Shown in pieces: positions 1 to 7,484 of a stretch of DNA of 64,000 nt; position 1 is the stretch's first letter, and each line of letters opens with the position of its first letter. The notes beneath the pieces are model-generated. The model saw nothing but the letters and a program-made list of their open reading frames with translations, did not search any database and was not told where the DNA came from. The stretch is from Maribacter ulvicola (GTDB lineage Bacteria > Bacteroidota > Bacteroidia > Flavobacteriales > Flavobacteriaceae), in the NCBI RefSeq assembly GCF_900155985.1, contig NZ_FTMA01000004.1:124001-188000 (forward strand), in the 5' to 3' direction. The translations under genes and the position numbers were made by a program.

Positions 1-246
1 GAAATTATTTTGATTTCTAATATTCACCAATGTTTCTTTGCCATTTAGTTTTGGCATAAATAAATCTAAAAAAATTACATTTGGTTTTAGGGAATCGTTA
101 TTTAAAAAATGAAGTAATTCAATACCATTGTTAAACATGGTTATGTTCAAATTATCCTGTAAACTACTAATAGCTTCGGTAAAAATTTGTTGATCATCGG
201 CATCATCTTCGGCCATGAATATGTGGAAAATAGTATCCTCTTTCAT
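1..246 (-). CDS. CheY-like response regulator, partial (C-terminus outside window)
   Basis: The reverse strand reads from an ATG at 246 to the window edge without a stop (82 codons). The visible part is the first half of a receiver domain: an acidic pocket AEDDADD near residues 12-18, and the phosphoacceptor Asp in VIFLDLFMP near residues 56-64. The DDADD and NVIFLDLFMP motifs are typical of small stand-alone Rcp1-type regulators of Bacteroidetes, and the complete regulator at 42487-42927 has the same layout. It starts 16 bases after the SDR gene at 263-1138 on the same strand and may be co-transcribed. The partner kinase and output are not visible. Confidence 0.85.
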   Translation of the reverse strand, partial: MKEDTIFHIFMAEDDADDQQIFTEAISSLQDNLNITMFNNGIELLHFLNNDSLKPNVIFLDLFMPKLNGKETLVNIRNQNNF

Positions 247-262
247 CCTGTTCTAGACTTAA

Positions 263-1138
263 TTATCCTCCAATAATTTCTCCACCGTTAATATGTAAAA
301 CTTGGCCTGTCATGTAACTACTGTCAATGCTTGCAAGATAAACATATGCCGGGCCAACTTCGGCGGGTTGCCCTGGCCTGCCTAACGGTACATCTTTTCC
401 AAACTTTTCTAAATCCTCACCATTAAATGTCGCAGGTATTAAAGGAGTCCAAATGGGTCCAGGGGCTACGGCATTTACACGAATACCTTTTTGGGCCAAA
501 GATTTAGATAAGCTTCTGGTAAAAGAGACTATGGCACCTTTTGTGCTAGCATAATCAATAAGATGTTCAGACCCTCTATATGCAGTAACCGAAGTGGTGT
601 TTATTATAGTGTCTTCTGATTTTAAATACTTTATCGCAGCTTTTACCATATAGAAATATGGAAAAATATTAGTTTCGAAAGTGGTGCGAAGATTTTCTGT
701 TTTAATATGTTCAATATTATCTTCAGGAAATTGCATTGCTGCGTTATTTATAATACAATTTAAACTGCCAAAACGAGTAATGGTATTTTCTACCGCTGAG
801 ATACAAAATTGTTCGTTCTTAATATCTCCCTTAATTAAAAAACACTGCTGTCCTTCGTTTTCAACTTCTAATTTAGTGTGTTCAGCATCTTGTTCTTCAT
901 TGAAATAAACCAGGGCAATGTTAGCACCTTCTCTTGCAAAATGTACAGCTATACTTTTTCCGATACCACTATCACCACCGGTAAGAAGTACGATTTTATT
1001 CTTTAATTTTTCACTCCCTTTATAGCTCTGACGTATGGTTACAGGTGTAGGGTGCATTTCATATTCGTTGCCAGGCTGTTTTGTTTGAGCTTGACTTTTA
1101 TCAACTGTTATATTTTTCATATGCTTAGTTTTTATCAT
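263..1138 (-). CDS. SDR family oxidoreductase (YghA/YhdF type)
   Basis: A 291-residue short-chain dehydrogenase/reductase of the long type with an N-terminal extension of about 45 residues, as in the YghA/YhdF/general-stress group. The Rossmann NAD(P) motif TGGDSGIGKS lies near residues 53-62, NNAA follows in the middle, and the catalytic YASTK (Tyr and Lys) lies near 195-199. The C-terminus has the usual AYVYLASIDSSYMTGQVLHINGG pattern in outline. The start is the ATG at 1138; a second ATG six codons in is possible. The gene follows the Cys-rich copper protein by 6 bases, suggesting one operon. The substrate is unknown; a role in stress resistance is inferred from the family. Confidence 0.85.
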   Translation of the reverse strand: MIKTKHMKNITVDKSQAQTKQPGNEYEMHPTPVTIRQSYKGSEKLKNKIVLLTGGDSGIGKSIAVHFAREGANIALVYFNEEQDAEHTKLEVENEGQQCFLIKGDIKNEQFCISAVENTITRFGSLNCIINNAAMQFPEDNIEHIKTENLRTTFETNIFPYFYMVKAAIKYLKSEDTIINTTSVTAYRGSEHLIDYASTKGAIVSFTRSLSKSLAQKGIRVNAVAPGPIWTPLIPATFNGEDLEKFGKDVPLGRPGQPAEVGPAYVYLASIDSSYMTGQVLHINGGEIIGG

Positions 1139-1144
1139 TGCTAA

Positions 1145-1462
1145 TTATGCAGCAAGCTTTCTACATTCTTTGGCACATTCCAAGCAGGATTCTGCACATT
1201 TTTTACAATGTTCGTGGTCATGTTGTTGACATTGTTCTGCACACCACTCGCAAATTTCAGCGCAAAGGGCTGCTTGTTTAGATATACTTGGGCTGTCCGA
1301 AATCATTAATTTTATAGTAGTTAAACAAACGTCTACACATTGTAAACAGCAATTGGGGCAATCATTCATACTTTCTTTTCCGGTCATTTGAACTAGGCAA
1401 TTTTGACAATCAACAAAGCACTTTTGACAAGCGTCTATACAGTTTTGATATATGGAATTCAT
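1145..1462 (-). CDS. Cys-rich four-helix-bundle copper-binding protein (DUF326/Csp-like)
   Basis: A 105-residue protein with 19 cysteines, mostly spaced CxxxC or CxxC along predicted amphipathic helices (CIDACQKC, CVDVC, CAEICEWCAEQC, CKKCAESCLECAKEC) and a His-rich HDHEH segment near residue 83. This matches the DUF326 four-helix bundle family, whose cytosolic Csp3 members store many Cu(I) ions in the helix core. There is no signal peptide, so a cytosolic store or buffer is the most likely role. It precedes the stress-type SDR by 6 bases on the same strand. Copper binding is inferred from the family; no copper exporter is adjacent. Confidence 0.8.
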   Translation of the reverse strand: MNSIYQNCIDACQKCFVDCQNCLVQMTGKESMNDCPNCCLQCVDVCLTTIKLMISDSPSISKQAALCAEICEWCAEQCQQHDHEHCKKCAESCLECAKECRKLAA

Positions 1463-1641
1463 ATGTTTAAATTTTAAGATTATAGAATTTTTCTTCTATG
1501 AAGTTAAAATTTGTGATCAAATGTAATTTGCTCTTTTAATGAGAAGTTGTGCTTTAAAGCAAATGAAGAAAGATTACAGCTAAAAGAGCACGTTAACATC
1601 GCAACCAGAATTTAAACAGAATTAGCTTTTATAGCATTAAT

Positions 1642-2163
1642 TTATTCTCTTTTTACGTCTTTCATAATCCATAAATCTAATGTAGTATCATCTTTTTTAT
1701 GTAATACAGAAATATCACCGGTAGTTTCAAAAACAACAGCTTTAATTTGTTTGAGGTCGGTAACATTGGCTTCTCTCAATTTAGATCTAAGATCGCCTTC
1801 GGTTACTCTTGCCTTTCTTAAGTTAGATGAGATAATTTTTTCACCGTCCATCAATAATAATGGAGAATTATCTACCAAATTTTGAACCGTTTTGTTTCTG
1901 CGAGCTAAAGCAATAGTTATCTGTAGTAAATACACCATTATTAAGCCTACAATTCCTTCAACCATTTTTACAGATGATGATAGAATTGTAGTAGCAACAA
2001 TAGAGCCCACGGCTACGGTCATGGCAAAATCAAAACTTGACATTTTTGAAAAACTACGCTTACCTATAATGCGCGTAAGTATAATTATAGCCATATAAAT
2101 GCCAATGGCACTGGCAGAAATAAGCATTACCGTTTTCCACGAAGTATTAAATAATTCATTCAT
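1642..2163 (-). CDS. DUF421/YetF-type membrane protein
   Basis: A 173-residue protein with about three N-terminal membrane helices (residues 12-30, 42-62, 66-86) and a soluble C-terminal domain. The segment IIGKRSFSKMSSFDFAMTVAVGS is the conserved DUF421 signature, and the C-terminal part (NSPLLLMDGEKIISSNLRKARVTEGDLRSKLREANV, in outline) matches the YetF C-terminal domain. Members of this family are widespread and, in spore formers, have been tied to germination or stress; the function in flavobacteria is unknown. It stands alone between the copper protein and the SemiSWEET gene on the same strand, with about 115-180 bases on each side. Confidence 0.8.
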   Translation of the reverse strand: MNELFNTSWKTVMLISASAIGIYMAIIILTRIIGKRSFSKMSSFDFAMTVAVGSIVATTILSSSVKMVEGIVGLIMVYLLQITIALARRNKTVQNLVDNSPLLLMDGEKIISSNLRKARVTEGDLRSKLREANVTDLKQIKAVVFETTGDISVLHKKDDTTLDLWIMKDVKRE

Positions 2164-2278
2164 GCTAATATTATTTTATGATAGGTAGATTCAGGATTAA
2201 AGTTGAACAAAAAAAACAGGACCTATTTGTTCATTAGAATCAATGCTTAGCCCACATCACATTTCTTCACTTAAGTTT

Positions 2279-2539
2279 TTAAAATTTTTTTTTTCTGTAG
2301 TTGAGAATAAGGACTAGCATAGTGATATTCAATAGCGTAGAAATGCCATTAGTAATGATGATGGGGCTATCTTGTTTCATGAAGCCGTAGACGGTCCATA
2401 ACGAGACACCAATAGTGAGCACCAAAAACATTTTAGGTGAAACATCATCTACTTTTTTGGTTTTCCAGGCCTTTAGAATTTGGGGTACTGCAGCAATTGT
2501 TGTGAAAATACCTGCAAGTGTTCCAATGATTTCTTCCAT
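2279..2539 (-). CDS. SemiSWEET sugar transporter (PQ-loop, three helices)
   Basis: An 86-residue protein with three membrane helices and the PQ motif at residues 19-20 (AAVPQILKAWKTKK). The size and the single triple-helix bundle match bacterial SemiSWEETs, which dimerise to make one sugar pore. The Lys-rich end KKKF closes the protein. The start ATG at 2539 gives a natural N-terminus directly ahead of helix 1. The sugar cannot be told from sequence. It is a single gene with no adjoining sugar-catabolic genes. Confidence 0.85.
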   Translation of the reverse strand: MEEIIGTLAGIFTTIAAVPQILKAWKTKKVDDVSPKMFLVLTIGVSLWTVYGFMKQDSPIIITNGISTLLNITMLVLILNYRKKKF

Positions 2540-2744
2540 AATTGCCTTGGTTTTTAGTAGAATAAAACTACTATCTTTTAATGAGCACTGTAAGTTATTC
2601 TTTTTTGAAACTAAAATTAACTGGGCTAGTTAGCTAAAAGTAGTCCATTACAAATAATTCTTGGTTCAATTGAATTGGCGTGTTTTTTTGGAATATATTT
2701 TTTCTAATTTACTATTTCATAACTATTTAGATGAATATTCAACT

Positions 2745-3194
2745 ATGACAATTTTTACGATATTTATTTCAGGTATTATAGGAACCACGGTAATGACGGG
2801 TTTTAGTCATCTAGTAGAATTAATTACAGCGTTAAAATTTAACGAGGCGCATCTGCTTAATAGTTTTATAGATAGATCAAAATCATCAACTTCCAACATT
2901 GCTAGAAATCATTATTTAGGTTGGTTAATTCATTTTTCCATAGGTATATGCATGGCGGCGGTACTTTACTGTTGTTATTTTTATATGATTGATAGCGTTT
3001 TAGTGTGGTCTGGTGTGTTTTTAGGGTTTGTATTGGGAGTTATTGGTGTTGCGGGCTGGTCAATGATGATAAGTGTACATTCTAATCCCCCTAAAATTGA
3101 ATGGAATTATTTTTTCACTCAATTAATTATAGCGCATATAATTTTTGGAACCACGGTAACATGGCTTCTAATAAAATTTAATTTTAGTACCTAA
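2745..3194 (+). CDS. small membrane protein, unknown function
   Basis: The open frame extends back to a TTG at 2661, but the ATG at 2745 puts a hydrophobic helix directly at the N-terminus (MTIFTIFISGIIGTTVMTG), so I chose it (149 residues). Four membrane helices are likely: near residues 3-22, 65-85, 90-110 and 128-147. Polar loops between them carry no recognisable motif. The glycine-rich helix 3 (WSGVFLGFVLGVIGVAGWS) suggests close packing. The next gene, another small membrane protein, follows after 24 bases. No function is assigned. Confidence 0.6.
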   Translation: MTIFTIFISGIIGTTVMTGFSHLVELITALKFNEAHLLNSFIDRSKSSTSNIARNHYLGWLIHFSIGICMAAVLYCCYFYMIDSVLVWSGVFLGFVLGVIGVAGWSMMISVHSNPPKIEWNYFFTQLIIAHIIFGTTVTWLLIKFNFST

Positions 3195-3218
3195 ATAGAA
3201 AATGAAAAACAATTAAGG

Positions 3219-3746
3219 ATGAAAATTTCAGGATACACAAAACGAGCAATAATAGGAGGTTTAATTTCATTAGGTTTTATAGGGTTAGGCACTTTAATGC
3301 TTGGTAATTTAAGTGGTTATGAAGCTAAGGTGTTGATAAAATCAAGTTTAACCGGTTTAAATACGTTATGTAACACTATTGTATTGGCATCAGCTACAAT
3401 TCTAGCATTGATGCTTACATTGTTGGGAGTAAGTTCAGGGACCAATTCTAAGTTGAAAAATGACCACTATATGCATATAATGCAAATAGCGAAATTAGAT
3501 ACCGCAATATTTATTGCGTCACTGCTGTTTTTCTTGGTTTTTAATCTACCGGTAACTGAAAGTGATAATATACCAGCAAACTATTTTGATGCTATTTACT
3601 ATGTTACCATCACTGTCAGCGCTATATTAAGTTCCGCTTTAATAGTAGTGGTGCTAATGCTCTATAATACCATTATAAATATTATAAAAATAATAGGGTT
3701 AGGTAGGACCGATCATCCTCTTATTAAAAATGCAGATGACGACTAA
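3219..3746 (+). CDS. four-helix membrane protein, unknown function
   Basis: A 175-residue protein with four predicted membrane helices (about residues 11-30, 48-70, 92-110, 125-150) and a short polar C-terminus ending NADDD. It resembles small conserved membrane proteins seen across Flavobacteriaceae, but I recognise no named family. It starts 24 bases after the preceding membrane-protein gene, so the two may be co-transcribed. The downstream BLUF gene is convergent, with about 53 bases between them. Confidence 0.6.
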   Translation: MKISGYTKRAIIGGLISLGFIGLGTLMLGNLSGYEAKVLIKSSLTGLNTLCNTIVLASATILALMLTLLGVSSGTNSKLKNDHYMHIMQIAKLDTAIFIASLLFFLVFNLPVTESDNIPANYFDAIYYVTITVSAILSSALIVVVLMLYNTIINIIKIIGLGRTDHPLIKNADDD

Positions 3747-3799
3747 TTTTTAGAGGTCATCCTTTAAAAGGGAGCACATTAATTAGGCTACTTAAGAAT

Positions 3800-4231
3800 T
3801 TACATAGGTGGTTCTGAAATCATAGTTTTTATCTTCTTCCAGAATTGTTTTGAAGTAACATTTGTAGGTTCAATGAGGTCGGCCATTAAAATTAAATTTC
3901 TTTTAAATTGCTCGTACTCATACTTAGTGGTGTTGTTCTCGTCAATGGGGTAATAGGCCATTCCCCAATTAGGAAAAGTTCTCTTACTAATTTCGTCATC
4001 AGAAAAAAGCGTGACGTTTTTATGGCGAGGGTCTATTTTAATCTTATCATAAAGGATTTCAATTTTAGTTTTGCTACCCTCTAATAATTGCACGAAGCCA
4101 CCTTTATAATATATAAGACAGCCGGTAATGTCATCACGTTGGTTGTTTGCACGTGCCTTTTCCAGTAGTTCTTCCATTTCTGCGCCCGTTATTTTATGCG
4201 TAGCAACAGATTCATAGGTCAATGTATACAT
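3800..4231 (-). CDS. BLUF-domain blue-light photoreceptor
   Basis: A 143-residue protein made almost wholly of one BLUF domain, which binds FAD and senses blue light. The three residues of the photocycle are present: Tyr6 (LTYES), Asn30 (RANNQRDDITG) and Gln48 (GGFVQLLEG). The family blocks DDITGCLIYYKGGF, LLEGSK and DPRHKNV follow in order, and the NWGMAYY segment supplies the Trp/Met region of beta-strand 5. There is no attached enzyme or DNA-binding domain, so it is a short BLUF that should act through a partner protein. No obvious partner lies next to it: the neighbours are a membrane protein and tRNA-Arg. Confidence 0.92.
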   Translation of the reverse strand: MYTLTYESVATHKITGAEMEELLEKARANNQRDDITGCLIYYKGGFVQLLEGSKTKIEILYDKIKIDPRHKNVTLFSDDEISKRTFPNWGMAYYPIDENNTTKYEYEQFKRNLILMADLIEPTNVTSKQFWKKIKTMISEPPM

Positions 4232-4334
4232 CTAAAAAGAAATTTGGTCTAATCAGGTAAAAATAATAAAAATGTGAAAAAATGAAAGAGAGATTTAAAA
4301 AAAGGGATGGGTTGAATAAGAAAGGAGTAAAAAC

Positions 4335-4359
4335 AAAAAAGCCCCTAGAAGGGGCTTTT
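4335..4359 (-). terminator. Rho-independent terminator of tRNA-Arg
   Basis: The stem AAGCCCC (4339-4345) and GGGGCTT (4351-4357) with a five-base loop is followed, in the reverse direction, by a run of six T. It lies just after the 3' end of the tRNA. Confidence 0.85.
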
Positions 4360-4362
4360 GAG

Positions 4363-4436
4363 TGATCGCAGGAGGATTCGAACCTCCGACCGTCTGCTTA
4401 GAAGGCAGATGCTCTATCCAGCTGAGCTATGCGACC
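4363..4436 (-). tRNA. tRNA-Arg (anticodon TCT)
   Basis: On the reverse strand the cloverleaf is complete. The 7-bp acceptor stem pairs GGTCGCA with TGCGATC. The D-arm contains AGCTCAGCTGGATAGAGC. The anticodon stem-loop is CTGCCTTCTAAGCAG with anticodon TCT, and the T-arm GGAGGTTCGAATCCTCC follows. The discriminator base is A at 4363, and CCA is not encoded. TCT reads AGA, a frequent arginine codon in this AT-rich genome. Confidence 0.95.
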
Positions 4437-4540
4437 GACACCATTTTTTCAAATGTGGGTGCAAACTTAGTGATTTTTATAGACTGGTAAAACGAAAATC
4501 AATAAAATTTTTAATATTTCTTTTAAAGGCTAAAATATGG

Positions 4541-4987
4541 CTACGAATGACCTTCGTATTGATCGAAATTTTCCCACAATTGATCAAGAACTTTGTAAAA
4601 GATTTCAAACTCTTCCTTAGTGATACCCAGCGTACTAACTTTTCTCAAATCAGTAATAAAGGGCATTACTTGTTTTATAAGTGCAGAACCTTCATCGGTA
4701 ATTACTAGTTTGTATCTTTTCTGATCATCCCTAAATCTAGACTTCCGTAAGAAGCCTTTTTTGCATAATCCGCTTATAACTCTAGAAGTTGTTGCCCTAT
4801 TTCTAAAATTAGATTTAGCAATATCTGCCTGTGAAGCATCTTTGCCTTCTAAATGCACACGTTGTAATATTACCCATTGTTCAATGGTCAAATCAATATT
4901 ATTTTCTGCAAATACTTGTAGAAAGGTACTCTGTACTTTTTTTAATGTACGATCAATATATACGCCGAAGCCCTCCGTCCTGTCCAT
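4541..4987 (-). CDS. MarR family regulator of the tyrosine catabolic operon
   Basis: A winged-helix MarR protein of about 148 residues. The frame extends upstream to an ATG at 5044, but that start lies inside an inverted repeat and adds an unusual N-terminus, so the ATG at 4987 (MDRTEGFGVYIDRT) is preferred. The helix-turn-helix is near SQADIAKSNFRNRATTSRVISGLCKKGFL and the wing near RKSRFRDDQKRYKLVITDEG (in outline). It is divergent from the aminotransferase-hpd-hmgA-fahA operon. A repressor responding to an intermediate such as homogentisate (HmgR-like) is inferred from this position. The inverted repeat at 5033-5052 is its likely operator. Confidence 0.8.
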   Translation of the reverse strand: MDRTEGFGVYIDRTLKKVQSTFLQVFAENNIDLTIEQWVILQRVHLEGKDASQADIAKSNFRNRATTSRVISGLCKKGFLRKSRFRDDQKRYKLVITDEGSALIKQVMPFITDLRKVSTLGITKEEFEIFYKVLDQLWENFDQYEGHS

Positions 4988-5032
4988 AATCCTATAGTTG
5001 TTCTTCCAAAAATACAGGAGTTTATCGTTAAA

Positions 5033-5052
5033 ATTGTTGTTCATGCAACAAT
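5033..5052. promoter_or_regulatory. candidate MarR operator 1
   Basis: A perfect inverted repeat ATTGTTG-6-CAACAAT lies in the divergent gap between the MarR gene and the aminotransferase. Read on the reverse strand it matches the repeat at 6229-6248 at 15 of 20 positions, sharing TGTTGCA and CAACAAT. Confidence 0.6.
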
Positions 5053-5086
5053 ATTCGAAAAAAGTTGTATTTTTACTACAGATAAA

Positions 5087-6214
5087 ATGGTCCAAACTAC
5101 AAGGAATATGCAATTAGGTTTTAAAAAATATATATTAGAGGATAGCACCTATAAAGGTGGTGGTAAGAAAATTGTAATGCCAGATGGTATTGCTGTACAC
5201 AAGCTTTCATCTAATGAGAATCCGTTAGGATATTCGCCAAAAGTAAAAGAAGCCTTAGCTAATACACTAGATGATTTAAGTTTTTACCCAGACAATACAG
5301 ATATAAGATTACGAGAAGCTTTGGTAAAAGATTTTGACGGCGCCTTAGTTGCTGACAATTTTATCACTGCCAATAGTGGCTCAGAAATTATAGATATGAT
5401 CTCTAAGGCATTTTTAAATGAAAATGATGAGGTAATTGTGAGTCAGCCCTGCTTTCTACCGTATACTGCTTTTACCCGTTGGATGGGGGCAAAGGCGATC
5501 AATGTGCCCATGACCGAGAATTATGATTGTAATTTAGACGGTATTCTAGAGGCTGTCACAGATAAAACAAAGCTGATATTTCTGGCATCGCCAAATAACC
5601 CGTCAGGAAATTATATTCCAATGGAGGACTTAAGAAGCTTTATTGAAAAATTACCTGAGCATGTAGTGTTGGTTTTAGATGAGGTATACAGACATTTTGC
5701 CGAAGCTGAAGATTACACATCAGGCTTGCCATTTGTAGTGGAGGGTAAAAATGTAATTGCAATAAACAGTTTTTCTAAAACATATGGTTTAGCAGGTTTA
5801 CGAGTAGGTTATTGCTATGCCCCTTTAGAAATTAGTAATTATATGCGTAGAATTTGCAAGCCTTTTTTGTTGTCTACAATGGCTTTAGAAGGCGCAATTG
5901 CAGCTTTAGAAGATGTAGATTTTGTAAACAAAACGGTAGCCTTGGTAAAAGAAGAAAGAAGGTTTGTTTTGAACGGACTTGATGCTTTAAACATAAAATA
6001 CTGGCCTGCGCAAGGTAATTTTGTACTAATAGATCCGCCGATCAATGATATGGAGTTTACTTCGTTTTTAGAACAACGTGGTATCATGGTGCGTCCGGTA
6101 GGTAATTTTGGAGCTCCGGGTAAGGTTAGAATTTCATTTGGCGTAAGAGAAGCGAACAGAGCACTTTTAGCAGCGCTAGAAGTATTGATGAAAGCGGAAA
6201 CAACGACAGCTTAA
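5087..6214 (+). CDS. PLP aminotransferase, HisC-like; probable tyrosine/aromatic aminotransferase
   Basis: A fold-type I class I/II aminotransferase of 375 residues, closest in pattern to histidinol-phosphate aminotransferases. Visible blocks are KLSSNENPLGYSP near the N-terminus, SPNNPSGNYIP, VLDEVYRHF, and the PLP lysine in INSFSKTYGLAGLRVGY near residues 227-244. As first gene of a set with hpd, hmgA and fahA it most likely converts tyrosine to 4-hydroxyphenylpyruvate. The start at 5087 is an ATG; another ATG at 5108 (MQLGFKKYI) also fits and leaves more room for a promoter. A -7-like TATTTTTA lies at 5068-5075. Whether it also serves histidine synthesis cannot be told. Confidence 0.8.
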   Translation: MVQTTRNMQLGFKKYILEDSTYKGGGKKIVMPDGIAVHKLSSNENPLGYSPKVKEALANTLDDLSFYPDNTDIRLREALVKDFDGALVADNFITANSGSEIIDMISKAFLNENDEVIVSQPCFLPYTAFTRWMGAKAINVPMTENYDCNLDGILEAVTDKTKLIFLASPNNPSGNYIPMEDLRSFIEKLPEHVVLVLDEVYRHFAEAEDYTSGLPFVVEGKNVIAINSFSKTYGLAGLRVGYCYAPLEISNYMRRICKPFLLSTMALEGAIAALEDVDFVNKTVALVKEERRFVLNGLDALNIKYWPAQGNFVLIDPPINDMEFTSFLEQRGIMVRPVGNFGAPGKVRISFGVREANRALLAALEVLMKAETTTA

Positions 6215-6228
6215 AAAAATTTAACACA

Positions 6229-6248
6229 TATGTTGCAGAAGCAACAAT
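6229..6248. promoter_or_regulatory. candidate MarR operator 2
   Basis: A perfect inverted repeat TGTTGC-AGAA-GCAACA (6231-6246) lies in the 64-base gap between the aminotransferase and hpd. Its similarity to the repeat at 5033-5052 (15 of 20) suggests the same regulator controls a second promoter in front of hpd. Confidence 0.55.
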
Positions 6249-6278
6249 AAACGAAATAAAAATATAAAACCCAACAGT

Positions 6279-7409
6279 ATGTCAACAGCAACAGCAGCAC
6301 AAAACGATCACAAAGAGGCACAAGACTTTATGCCTATTAACGGTACGGATTATTTAGAACTTTATGTAAGTAACTCTAAGCAAGCAGCACATTATTATAA
6401 AACAGCATTCGGTTTTAAATCTTTAGCATATAAAGGTCTAGAAACGGGTAGTAGAGAGTTTGAATCTTATGTGGTGGAGCAAGATAAAATTAGATTGGTA
6501 CTGACCTCTCCGCTAAAAAGTGGAACAGATGTAGGTAGACATATAGACAAGCACGGTGACGGAGTAAAAGTTACTGCACTTTGGGTAGATGATGCTACAT
6601 ATGCATATCAGGAGGCTATGAAAAGAGGAGCCAAAAGTTATATGGAGCCAAAGACAGAAAAAGATGAGGATGGTGAAGTGGTAACTTCTGGGATCTATTC
6701 TTACGGTGAAGTAGTTCACATTTTTGTGGAGCGTAAAAATTACAACGGTACATTTTTACCAGGGTATAAAAAATGGGAAAGTGACTACCAACCAACTGCT
6801 ACAGGGTTAAAATTTGTAGATCACATGGTAGGTAATGTTGAAGAAGGAAGAATGAACTTTTGGGTAGATTTCTACGCCAATGTTATGGGCTTTAAGCAAA
6901 TCATGTCTTTTGACGATAAAGACATTTCTACAGATTATACGGCTCTAATGAGTAAAGTGATGAGTAACGGTAACGGGCGTATTAAGTTTCCGATCAACGA
7001 GCCGGCACCAGGTATGAAAAAATCTCAAGTAGATGAGTATTTGGAGTTCTACGAAGGTGAAGGTGTTCAACATATTGCTGTAGCAACAGATGATATCGTA
7101 AAAACAGTTTCAGATTTAAAAAGTAGAGGGGTGGAGTTTTTGACGATACCGACTACCTATTATGATGTATTGACGGATAGAGTAGGTGAAATTGATGAGG
7201 ATATTGAGTCACTAAGAAAACTAGGTATTTTGGTAGATCGTGATGATGAAGGGTATTTATTACAGATTTTCACGAAAACGGTACAAGCAAGACCAACAAT
7301 GTTCTTTGAAATCATTCAACGTAAAGGAGCTACTTCTTTTGGAAAAGGAAATTTCAAAGCATTATTTGAAGCTATTGAGCGTGAACAAGAATTAAGAGGA
7401 ACTTTATAA
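6279..7409 (+). CDS. hpd: 4-hydroxyphenylpyruvate dioxygenase
   Basis: A 376-residue non-heme iron dioxygenase that turns 4-hydroxyphenylpyruvate into homogentisate. It has two vicinal-oxygen-chelate halves. The iron ligands are visible as His182 (FVDHMVGNV), His265 (VQHIAVATDDI) and Glu344 (MFFEIIQRKG). The C-terminal FGKGNFKALFEAIEREQELRG pattern closes the active site and is typical of the family. It starts 64 bases after the aminotransferase, and the gap carries an inverted repeat. hmgA follows after 75 bases. Confidence 0.97.
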   Translation: MSTATAAQNDHKEAQDFMPINGTDYLELYVSNSKQAAHYYKTAFGFKSLAYKGLETGSREFESYVVEQDKIRLVLTSPLKSGTDVGRHIDKHGDGVKVTALWVDDATYAYQEAMKRGAKSYMEPKTEKDEDGEVVTSGIYSYGEVVHIFVERKNYNGTFLPGYKKWESDYQPTATGLKFVDHMVGNVEEGRMNFWVDFYANVMGFKQIMSFDDKDISTDYTALMSKVMSNGNGRIKFPINEPAPGMKKSQVDEYLEFYEGEGVQHIAVATDDIVKTVSDLKSRGVEFLTIPTTYYDVLTDRVGEIDEDIESLRKLGILVDRDDEGYLLQIFTKTVQARPTMFFEIIQRKGATSFGKGNFKALFEAIEREQELRGTL

Positions 7410-7484
7410 GTTCAACAAATTTCTTGCGCATTCAAGAATAGCGTATTTTTAAGAGTAGAGTATGAACTAGAACAACGAACGTAT

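Noticed and set aside
4358-4708. A 116-codon plus-strand frame over the tRNA
   Set aside because: It runs through tRNA-Arg and antisense to the MarR gene, so it is a shadow frame.
5045-5113. A longer MarR protein starting upstream
   Set aside because: The first codon is TTG, and the added residues do not fit the family and overlap the aminotransferase start.
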